In this document: positions 1-5,110 of the stretch, in pieces | Position numbering within the stretch: the first letter of the stretch is position 1 | How the letters are laid out: every line of letters begins with the position of its first letter | Source of the DNA: Halothiobacillus neapolitanus | GTDB lineage: Bacteria; Pseudomonadota; Gammaproteobacteria; Halothiobacillales; Halothiobacillaceae | Length of the DNA: 5,302 nt | Assembly (NCBI GenBank): GCA_020722165.1 | Contig: DYLI01000023.1 | Location: 11,985 to 17,286 of the forward strand | Reading direction: 5' to 3' | Made by a program: the position numbers and the translations under genes | Notes under the pieces: generated by a model | What the model was told of the DNA's origin: nothing | The model's database searches: none | Seen by the model: only the letters and a program-made list of their open reading frames with translations

Positions 1-61
1 CCTCAATGCCAATGTCGGCATCACGTGCCGGGGCGAGGAGTTCGAGTTGATGGTCGAGCAT
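1..61 (-). CDS. rlhA: Peptidase U32 family protein, RlhA-like (N-terminal fragment, runs off the left edge)
   Basis: Only the first 20 codons are in the window. They start at an ATG at 61-59 and remain open to base 1. An AGAGG Shine-Dalgarno (minus strand of 70-74) lies 8 bases before the ATG. The visible peptide carries LELLAPARDADIGIE. From memory of the family, this resembles the start of E. coli RlhA (YdcP), which has LELLSPARDA, more than TrhP/YegQ or UbiU, which read PAG rather than PARDA here. RlhA is needed for 5-hydroxycytidine at C2501 of 23S rRNA, in the peptidyl-transferase centre. Only 25 bases separate it from the rhlE stop, with no terminator between, so co-transcription with rhlE is likely. 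Membership of the U32 family is fairly secure from the N-terminal motif. The choice of RlhA within that family rests on about a dozen residues. Confidence 0.72.
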   Translation of the reverse strand, partial: MLDHQLELLAPARDADIGIE

Positions 62-86
62 GATTCAGGCCTCTGTTGTTGCCGCC

Positions 87-1517
87 TTAACCGCCGCGTC
101 GTGTGCCGCCATGCCCCGGACGACCACCCGCACCCGCCGGGCGTGGGCTGCGCGCCTCGTTGCCGGGGTGTTGGGTGCTGCCTGATGGACGACCGCCCGC
201 AGGCGCGGCGCGGCCAACGCTTGGTGCGGCACGGTTGCCATTGCGATCATTTGGGCGATCACCAGCGCGCTGAACATCACGTTGGCCACCGCCGTCCGCA
301 CGCGGAGGACGCGGTGCATTGCCACGACCGCCGCCGCCACGATTTTGTCCATTGGCAATCGGTTCGGGTTTGATGTTTGGGTCAACCTCGAAACCCGGCA
401 CGATTTCACGCGGCAAGTCGCGCTTAATCAGACGCTCGATGTCACGCAGCAATTTGAGCTCATCCACGCACACCAAGGAAATGGCCTCGCCCGTAGAGCC
501 CGCACGACCGGTACGACCAATGCGGTGCACATAATCTTCCGGCACATTCGGCAACTCAAAATTCACCACATGAGGCAGCTCGGCAATATCAATACCGCGT
601 GCGGCAATATCGGTCGCTACCAGCACCGCCAGACTGCCGGACTTGAACTCGGACAGTGCCTTGGTGCGCGCCGACTGGCTCTTGTTGCCGTGAATCGCCA
701 TGGCCGGAGTGCCGCCTTCGCTCAATTGCTCAGCCAGACGGTTCGCGCCGTGCTTGGTGCGGGTGAATACCAGCACCTGATGCCAGTTGTTATCCTTGAT
801 GAGCTTGGCCAGCAGGTGACGTTTTTTCTCGCGATCCACCGGATAAATTTTCTGCGCAATGGTCTCGGCGGTCTGATTGCGTCGCGCCACTTCAATCAAG
901 GCCGGGTTGTCCAGCAAGCGGTCGGCCAGCGCCTTGATTTCATCCGAAAAAGTGGCAGAAAACAGCAGGTTCTGCCGCTTTTTCGGCAATAGCGCCAGAA
1001 TACGCTTGATGTCATGCACAAAGCCCATGTCGAGCATCCGGTCAGCCTCATCCAGCACCAGAATTTCGACCTTGCTTAAATCGACATTGCCCTGGCTGTG
1101 ATGATCGAGCAAACGCCCCGGCGTGGCGACCAAAATATCTACGCCCTTACGCAAACGGTCGGCTTGCGGGCCTGCGCCCACACCACCGAACATCACCATC
1201 GAGGAGAGTTTCAAAAAGCGCCCGTAGGTGCGCACGCTCTCTTCGACTTGCGCGGCCAATTCGCGGGTCGGGGTCAACACCAGCGCACGCACCACGCCAC
1301 GACCGAGCGCAGCGGGCTTGCTGGCTTCCAGACGTTGCAGCATGGGCAGGGTGAAACCGGCAGTCTTACCCGTACCGGTCTGAGCGCCCGCCAGCAAATC
1401 GCCGCCGGACAATACGGCCGGAATGGCCTGGGCTTGAATTGGCGTGGGGACGGTGTAACCGGCTTCTTCAACGGCACGGACGAGTTCGGCGGACAGGCCT
1501 AAGGAGGCAAATGACAT
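87..1517 (-). CDS. rhlE: ATP-dependent DEAD-box RNA helicase RhlE
   Basis: This is a 476-residue cytoplasmic RNA helicase that uses ATP to remodel RNA duplexes; the RhlE family is linked to large-ribosomal-subunit maturation and RNA turnover. All core motifs are present: Q motif (F3, GYTVPTPIQ 20-28), Walker A AQTGTGKT 45-52, PTRELAAQ 83-90, GG 111-112, TPGRL 132-136, DEAD 156-159, SAT 187-189, VFTRT 250-254, ATDIAARGID 301-310 and HRIGRTGR 331-338. After about residue 384 the protein becomes a disordered tail rich in G, R, P, N and A, with RG/RGG repeats, as is common in RhlE. E. coli RhlE is slightly shorter (about 450). The frame stays open to 1703, but the ATG at 1517 fits: AGGA (1526-1529) lies 8 bases before it, and MSFASLGLS is the normal family start. 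It probably forms a transcript with the downstream rlhA-like gene and has its own leader. Confidence 0.95.
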   Translation of the reverse strand: MSFASLGLSAELVRAVEEAGYTVPTPIQAQAIPAVLSGGDLLAGAQTGTGKTAGFTLPMLQRLEASKPAALGRGVVRALVLTPTRELAAQVEESVRTYGRFLKLSSMVMFGGVGAGPQADRLRKGVDILVATPGRLLDHHSQGNVDLSKVEILVLDEADRMLDMGFVHDIKRILALLPKKRQNLLFSATFSDEIKALADRLLDNPALIEVARRNQTAETIAQKIYPVDREKKRHLLAKLIKDNNWHQVLVFTRTKHGANRLAEQLSEGGTPAMAIHGNKSQSARTKALSEFKSGSLAVLVATDIAARGIDIAELPHVVNFELPNVPEDYVHRIGRTGRAGSTGEAISLVCVDELKLLRDIERLIKRDLPREIVPGFEVDPNIKPEPIANGQNRGGGGRGNAPRPPRADGGGQRDVQRAGDRPNDRNGNRAAPSVGRAAPAGGRPSGSTQHPGNEARSPRPAGAGGRPGHGGTRRGG

Positions 1518-1545
1518 GGAGTGATTCCTGAAAAATAGTTGATTT

Positions 1546-1573
1546 TCGAAAACTACATTCTTGTAATTTTCGA
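1546..1573 (-). promoter_or_regulatory. Hairpin in the rhlE leader, nearest the ribosome-binding site
   Basis: The arms are 1546-1556 and 1563-1573. They pair over 11 positions, one of them a G·U wobble in the minus-strand RNA, around a six-base loop (1557-1562). The outer seven pairs are a perfect TCGAAAA/TTTTCGA match. The structure ends 16 bases before the AGGA Shine-Dalgarno of rhlE and is followed by an A/U-rich stretch, so it could influence ribosome access or mRNA stability. The pairing is directly visible; any regulatory role is inferred. Confidence 0.5.
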
Positions 1574-1577
1574 GGGT

Positions 1578-1594
1578 ATCGGCCTGTCGCCGAT
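1578..1594 (-). promoter_or_regulatory. Small hairpin in the rhlE leader
   Basis: A perfect six-base inverted repeat, ATCGGC (1578-1583) and GCCGAT (1589-1594), surrounds a five-base loop. It lies four bases upstream of the 1546-1573 hairpin in the direction of transcription, so the two could stack. It is short enough to occur by chance; I list it because it is one of three hairpins in a row in this leader. Confidence 0.3.
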
Positions 1595-1670
1595 CTATTT
1601 CAGAACCAAGCGCCAGTCTAAGGCAGACAAAATGCGGGCGGCGGCGATTGACCTTGACCCAAAAGACACA

Positions 1671-1691
1671 CGCCGCAAGACTGTTGCGGCG
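1671..1691 (-). terminator. Strong hairpin downstream of hemY: possible terminator or 5' end structure of the rhlE mRNA
   Basis: Arms CGCCGCAA (1671-1678) and TTGCGGCG (1684-1691) form a perfect, G/C-rich eight-base stem with a five-base loop. It lies 42 bases past the hemY stop and is followed in the minus-strand RNA by UGUGUCUUUU, a poor and displaced U-tract. It could be a weak rho-independent terminator for the hem cluster. If the extended -10 promoter at 1703-1711 is real, the hairpin would instead begin about five bases into the rhlE transcript, where a stem can protect an mRNA 5' end. The sequence does not decide between these. Confidence 0.4.
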
Positions 1692-1702
1692 CGAGAGGTG
1701 CA

Positions 1703-1711
1703 ATTCTAGCA
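1703..1711 (-). promoter_or_regulatory. Candidate extended -10 promoter for rhlE
   Basis: The minus strand reads TGCTAGAAT: a TAGAAT hexamer (five of six to the sigma-70 consensus) preceded by TG at the extended -10 position. I see no good -35 hexamer at the normal distance, which extended -10 promoters can tolerate. Transcription would begin near 1696, giving a leader of roughly 180 bases before the rhlE ATG. It lies 23 bases beyond the hemY stop, so rhlE could be expressed separately from the hem cluster. Confidence 0.35.
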
Positions 1712-1733
1712 GAAATGCAGAAGGCGCGATGCT

Positions 1734-2987
1734 TTAAGCCTTGGCGAGTGAAAGCGCTTTTTCAGGATTCGCTGCAACCACCTGCGGCAATTTATCCAAC
1801 GCATCGAACGCGGCGCGCACATGGATAAGTGCCTTGTCGTGATGGCCGTCACGCTCATCAAGTTGCGACAGCAGGATGTGCGCCTCGGCATAAGCATGTT
1901 CATTGGCGGGAAGTTGCAACACCGTGTCGGCGTGGGCGCGCGCCTTGCCCCACAGATCCAATCGCCAGGCCATGTGCGCGGCGAAAAGGCTTAAATCGGC
2001 ATTCGCCACGCCCTTGTTGCGCTCAATCAGCAACTCGGCGGCATCCAGCGCGCTGCGCGTCTGACTTGGGTTCATGCGCACTAGAGTTGCGGCAAGTAGC
2101 GCACCCGGGCGCTCACGCAACGCGGCAAGCAACATGTCGCTGGCCTGATCGTGTTCGCCGCAAGCAGCCAGCGCCACGGCCTTGGCCACCACAAGGCGCT
2201 CGCGTCCGCGCAGGCTTTTGCGAATATCGCGCCAAAAAGCCTCAATGGCGGGCACGCCTTGTGCCGCCAATTGCTCCAAACGTCCCTCGATTGCATCTTC
2301 TTCCAAGGCCAAAAGAGCCTCTTCCGGCAGGGCGCGCAGCTTGGTGAGCATCGGCAACTGTTGCAGTATGCCATCCCAGTCGCCCTGCTGGCGCTCGGCT
2401 TCGGTCAACAGGCGCAGCAAGGCTGGATGACGCGGGTCTTGCGCCGCCAGGCGCTGCACAATCGGCAGAGCCAAATCGGCACGCTGCGCCTGCATAAACC
2501 ATTGCGCCTGCATCAACCGCACACTGGCCGCATTTTGCGGAAAGCTTTTCTCGGCCTGCTTCAACGCATCTTCGGCACGCGCACTCAAACCCTGCTGATG
2601 CGCGGCAAAGGCCTGCGCCATCAGCCAAACCCAGCGTGTTTGGGGCGTAGCGGTATGGCGCTTGCACAGCTTTTCCGACGCATCCCAATCGGCGGCGACC
2701 CACTGGCGCAGTACATGCTCAAGATCATCCCACTCGCGCGCTTCGAGCTTGCGTTGACGACGTATGCGCAACATCACAGGCACGCGCACCAGCCAGTTCA
2801 GCAACCAAAGCACAGCGGCAAATAGCACCACGCTGACCAGCGTCACACCGAGCAGCCCGGCCATGGTGGTTTCAATTTGCCAACTGCCCCAGCCGAGGTG
2901 CGCCGTGCCCGCATCACGCATGATGAGCAGGGCAATCGCCCCCACGGCAAGCGCAAGCGCGATCAATACCAAAAGAATGCGACGCAT
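1734..2987 (-). CDS. hemY: HemY, TPR-containing inner-membrane protein of the hem cluster
   Basis: This 417-residue protein belongs to the proteobacterial HemY family. Two hydrophobic helices (about residues 4-23 and 43-66) flank a short periplasmic segment containing GWGSWQIETT, a typical HemY N-terminal feature. A basic stretch (RIRRQRK, 74-80) then leads into a cytoplasmic region of alpha-helical TPR-like repeats (about 85-400), for example around residues 118-150 and near the C-terminus. It follows hemX by three bases, and its AAGGAG (2997-3002, nine-base spacing) lies inside the end of hemX, so the two are translationally linked. The family is always found with late uroporphyrinogen genes, but its molecular role is not well defined. 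It is unrelated to the Bacillus HemY (coproporphyrinogen/protoporphyrinogen oxidase) and has no FAD-binding GxGxxG motif, so annotation as an oxidase would be wrong. Confidence 0.92.
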   Translation of the reverse strand: MRRILLVLIALALAVGAIALLIMRDAGTAHLGWGSWQIETTMAGLLGVTLVSVVLFAAVLWLLNWLVRVPVMLRIRRQRKLEAREWDDLEHVLRQWVAADWDASEKLCKRHTATPQTRWVWLMAQAFAAHQQGLSARAEDALKQAEKSFPQNAASVRLMQAQWFMQAQRADLALPIVQRLAAQDPRHPALLRLLTEAERQQGDWDGILQQLPMLTKLRALPEEALLALEEDAIEGRLEQLAAQGVPAIEAFWRDIRKSLRGRERLVVAKAVALAACGEHDQASDMLLAALRERPGALLAATLVRMNPSQTRSALDAAELLIERNKGVANADLSLFAAHMAWRLDLWGKARAHADTVLQLPANEHAYAEAHILLSQLDERDGHHDKALIHVRAAFDALDKLPQVVAANPEKALSLAKA

Positions 2988-2990
2988 GAT

Positions 2991-4124
2991 TTATGGCTCC
3001 TTGGTTTGTGTGGGTTCGGCGGGCGCAGATTCAGGTGCAGCGACGGGCTGACCCAGGGCGCGCAAAGCCGCAAAGGCGGGGGCAAAATCCAGTGCCTGCG
3101 GGCGATAACCCTGTTCCAGTGCCGCCGCAATATCCCGCAGTTGCGCCGTAGCCTGCTGCACTCGGGGCGAAGTGCTATCCAGCGTGGTGACCTGCTGCGC
3201 TTGCGTCAGTGCTTGCGCGCTCAGCTGGGCGGCCTCGTCCACATGCCGTGTGAGCAAGGCTTCGCGCGCTTTGAGCAGGGTTTGCGTGGCTTCTGCCAAG
3301 GGCGTGGGGCGATCAGCGTTCGGTGTGATGGCGGCAGGCCGCGCAGTGTTTTTCACCGTCATCCAACTGCCGAACCACGCCTTGGTTTGCGCCCACCAAT
3401 CCGTCTGTTGTGCCGCCGCAATGGACGAACCCGCAACTTCACCCGCTTTTAGCGGTAAATTTGGCATGATCTGCGCAAGATTGAACATTTTCAGCGCCAA
3501 TCCATCCCGATCCAGCGGCACACTCGAATCCAGCGCCCCGGCAAGTTGCTGCACGGCGTTACGCAACGCCAGCGATTCGCCGCCGATGGATGCCGCTAAA
3601 CGCTCGACTTCACGCAACATCTGGCGCGCGCCAATCGGGTCATCCAGCGCACCGATGCGCAACTGCGCCGCGCTGAGCAGGCGCTCAATCTCGCTCAAGC
3701 GCCACTGGCTCGCATCCTGCCCCAATTTTTGATTAAGGCTATCCAAGCGTTGTTTGTGCTCTTTGAGCGCAGTTTGCAACTCGGCCACCGCAAGTTGCAA
3801 GGCGTGCTGCGTGCTTTGGGTATCTTCCGCCAGACGGCTCAACTCACTGGCTTTGGCGCGTTGATTTAATTGGGCATTTAGAGTCCCATCAAGCTCCGTC
3901 ACGCGGTTTTGCAGTGCCGCAAGCGACTGTTGTTGAGCTTGCCACTGCCCATAACCCCAATAACCCGCACCACCCAAAAGCAATACCAGAAACAGCAAAA
4001 ACCACATAACACTCCACACACCGCGCCCCGTGCTTTTGGGCTTGTTGACAGGCTTGAGTGCCTCCACGCGAGTGCTCTCTAGGGGCTCATCAGGCTTGGG
4101 TGAAAACGTCGTGTTGTCCGTCAT
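2991..4124 (-). CDS. hemX: HemX, single-pass membrane protein of the hem cluster
   Basis: This is a 377-residue protein with a polar cytoplasmic N-terminus (1-35), one strongly hydrophobic helix (about 36-58) and then a Q/L/A-rich coiled coil (about 60-137) that should project into the periplasm. The coiled coil is followed by WRLSEIERLLSAAQLRI (141-157), the family signature region, and a helical C-terminal domain. The length is close to E. coli HemX (about 390). Proteins of this family are often labelled uroporphyrin-III C-methyltransferase; I see no SAM-methyltransferase motifs here, so that activity is not supported. A structural or scaffolding role around tetrapyrrole synthesis is the usual suggestion, not something visible in the sequence. 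The start ATG overlaps the hemD stop (ATGA at 4124-4121), and AAGGAG (4132-4137) is seven bases upstream, within the last codons of hemD. The P/A/E-rich C-terminus is probably disordered. Confidence 0.92.
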   Translation of the reverse strand: MTDNTTFSPKPDEPLESTRVEALKPVNKPKSTGRGVWSVMWFLLFLVLLLGGAGYWGYGQWQAQQQSLAALQNRVTELDGTLNAQLNQRAKASELSRLAEDTQSTQHALQLAVAELQTALKEHKQRLDSLNQKLGQDASQWRLSEIERLLSAAQLRIGALDDPIGARQMLREVERLAASIGGESLALRNAVQQLAGALDSSVPLDRDGLALKMFNLAQIMPNLPLKAGEVAGSSIAAAQQTDWWAQTKAWFGSWMTVKNTARPAAITPNADRPTPLAEATQTLLKAREALLTRHVDEAAQLSAQALTQAQQVTTLDSTSPRVQQATAQLRDIAAALEQGYRPQALDFAPAFAALRALGQPVAAPESAPAEPTQTKEP

Positions 4125-4891
4125 GAGGATTCTCCTTCAGGTTGGGCGCAACGCAACAGTGCCGCAAACACCGCTGCATCGTCAGGGCTTGCGGCCATAA
4201 TGCCACGATTCAGGCCGTGGGTTTTAGCCTGTTCTGCGATACGCGGATGCGCAAACACAAAATTCTGCGCACGCAACCATGCGGCATCGTCTTTTTCACG
4301 CGCTGCGTTGATTAAAATACGCAAGGCTTCGGACGACGTAATCACAAATGTAAGCACGCCCTGTTGGCGCAAGGCCACCATATCCGGCGACAAGGCCACC
4401 CGGCGATACACTACCGCGTGTTCGACCATCGCGCCGCGCTCACTCAAAGCTGTCGCTAACAGTTCGCGCCCACCCTCGCCGCGCACCAACAAAATGCGTT
4501 GCCCGGCAAGGTGTTGCAACTCCGGTAAAGCCAATACGGCCTCGCTGTCCGCACCCTCACGGGGGATCAAAACATGGCTGAAACCGGCTTCATGCAGGGC
4601 GCGCGCCGTGCCTTGCCCAATCGCCACAAGTCGGGACTCAGGCGACCAATCCGGCGCGGGCAGAACTGCCAAAGCCATCCGCACCGCATTCGGGCTGATA
4701 AAAATAACTACATCAGCGTGTGCCAGTTGCGCGTGTAAAACACCGGCATGAATGGGATTTGACGGCGGGGCAATGGCCAGCAAAGGCAGGGAGAGCACCT
4801 CGCCACCTGCCGCCTGAATGCGTTCAGCTAAAGCTTCGGCCTGCCCGGCAGGGCGGGTCAGGACAATGTGCAGACCGTGTAATGCGCTCAC
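4121..4891 (-). CDS. hemD: Uroporphyrinogen-III synthase
   Basis: HemD cyclises hydroxymethylbilane to uroporphyrinogen III with inversion of ring D, the step that commits tetrapyrroles to haem, sirohaem, cobalamin and related products. At 256 residues it has normal family length and the two-lobed pattern: VLTRPAGQAE (10-19), GGEVLSLPLLAI (29-40), VIFISPNAVRMA (62-73), VAIGQGTARAL (89-99), then LLVRGEGGRELL (134-145), VVYRRV (160-165), FVITSSEALRIL (182-193) and ASPDDAAVFAAL (234-245). The start is GTG (4891-4889), supported by AGAGG (4897-4901) with a short five-base spacing and by the usual family N-terminus; the nearby ATG at 4904-4902 is out of frame. A GTG start with short spacing suggests modest translation. 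It heads the hemD-hemX-hemY cluster. hemC, often immediately upstream, is not there; a repeat-filled gap takes its place. Confidence 0.96.
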   Translation of the reverse strand: MSALHGLHIVLTRPAGQAEALAERIQAAGGEVLSLPLLAIAPPSNPIHAGVLHAQLAHADVVIFISPNAVRMALAVLPAPDWSPESRLVAIGQGTARALHEAGFSHVLIPREGADSEAVLALPELQHLAGQRILLVRGEGGRELLATALSERGAMVEHAVVYRRVALSPDMVALRQQGVLTFVITSSEALRILINAAREKDDAAWLRAQNFVFAHPRIAEQAKTHGLNRGIMAASPDDAAVFAALLRCAQPEGESS

Positions 4892-4911
4892 TCTGGCCTC
4901 TCATTTCAGTC

Positions 4912-4942
4912 GTAGCTCGGATGAAGCATGAGCGTAATCCGG
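4912..4942 (+). repeat. REP-like palindrome, unit 1 (GTAG-headed)
   Basis: GTAG (4912-4915) is followed by an imperfect hairpin: CGGAT (4918-4922) pairs with ATCCG (4937-4941), with further inner pairs (A4924-T4935, G4926-C4933, C4927-G4932) around the loop ATGA. A GTAG or similar tetranucleotide directly before an imperfect palindrome is the hallmark of REP sequences mobilised by RAYT (TnpA-REP) transposases. It ends the gene-free interval next to hemD, about 10 bases before the hemD Shine-Dalgarno. The structure is visible; the class is inferred. Confidence 0.6.
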
Positions 4943-4969
4943 TAATCGTTGTGTCGAACGTTAGGCTTA

Positions 4970-4992
4970 CCCCGGATTGGCATCCAGGCTAC
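4970..4992 (-). repeat. REP-like palindrome, unit 2 (inverted relative to unit 1)
   Basis: On the minus strand, GTAG (4992-4989) is followed by a hairpin of seven pairs, including one T·G (C4988-G4971 through T4982-A4977), with the loop GCCA. Compared with the inverted copy of unit 1 it shares CCGGATT and the CATCC...GCTAC end but lacks about ten central bases, so it is a shortened copy. Units 1 and 2 have their GTAG heads outward and face each other across about 27 bases, an arrangement like a BIME-type REP pair. Confidence 0.55.
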
Positions 4993-5017
4993 AAGAAACG
5001 CACCTTATCCCCAAAAC

Positions 5018-5055
5018 ACCCTCACCCCAACCTTCTGGCGCGCGCGGGAGAAGGT
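5018..5055. repeat. G/C-rich intergenic palindrome, CCCTCACCCCAACC type
   Basis: CACCCTCACCCCA (5018 onward) leads into a hairpin with arms ACCTTCT (5030-5036) and AGAAGGT (5049-5055) around a core containing GCGCGCGC. Two G·G mismatches interrupt the upper stem (5037-5038 against 5047-5048); changing GG to CC would give an almost perfect palindrome. The CCCTCACCCCAACC plus inverted CT-rich arm pattern is familiar from dispersed intergenic repeats in beta- and gammaproteobacteria. It differs from the flanking GTAG units and sits between two of them. No T-run follows on the minus strand, so I do not call it a terminator. Confidence 0.5.
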
Positions 5056-5077
5056 CAAATCATGCAGCTGGCAGACA

Positions 5078-5105
5078 CCTGATGCGCGTTGCTTATCCGG
5101 GCTAC
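5078..5105 (-). repeat. REP-like palindrome, unit 3 (GTAG-headed)
   Basis: On the minus strand, GTAGCCCGGAT (5105-5095) opens an imperfect hairpin with eight pairs (C5100-G5078, C5099-G5079, G5097-C5081, A5096-T5082, T5095-A5083, G5092-C5086, C5091-G5087 among them) and a three-base loop. Its head with one flanking base, CGTAGCCCGGAT, matches the outer end of unit 1 (4911-4922) at 11 of 12 positions in inverse orientation, so units 1 and 3 form the inverted ends of the whole repeat block. It begins five bases after the stop codon of the upstream gene. Confidence 0.5.
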
Positions 5106-5110
5106 GGTGC

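Noticed and set aside
65..409. Minus-strand 114-codon frame overlapping the rhlE tail in another frame, read as evidence of a frameshift in rhlE
   Set aside because: The RhlE frame itself continues with a typical RG/RGG-rich tail to a proper stop just before the next gene, so no frameshift is needed.
282..992. Plus-strand open frame of 236 codons opposite rhlE
   Set aside because: It lies wholly antisense to conserved helicase motifs, and its peptide (rich in H, R, Q and N with no domain pattern) reads like the complement of a G/C-rich gene.
1518..1703. N-terminal extension of RhlE by 62 residues, starting at a TTG (1703)
   Set aside because: The extension has no helicase-family similarity, overlaps the promoter-like sequence and the hairpins, and the ATG at 1517 has a good Shine-Dalgarno and the normal RhlE start.
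2151..2825. Plus-strand open frame of 224 codons opposite hemY
   Set aside because: It is antisense to the HemY TPR region and its His/Gln/Arg-rich composition is typical of a shadow frame. Other plus-strand frames opposite hemX and hemD were dismissed for the same reason.
1734..4891. hemX as a uroporphyrinogen methyltransferase and hemY as protoporphyrinogen oxidase
   Set aside because: Neither protein shows the required SAM-binding or FAD-binding motifs; both names come from legacy annotation of unrelated enzymes.
4892..5110. Sigma-70 promoter for hemD on the minus strand, using a TTGACC near 5052-5057 or a TCGACA near 4951-4956
   Set aside because: Each -35-like hexamer lacks an acceptable -10 at 16-18 bases, and one falls inside the G/C-rich palindrome; too weak to list.
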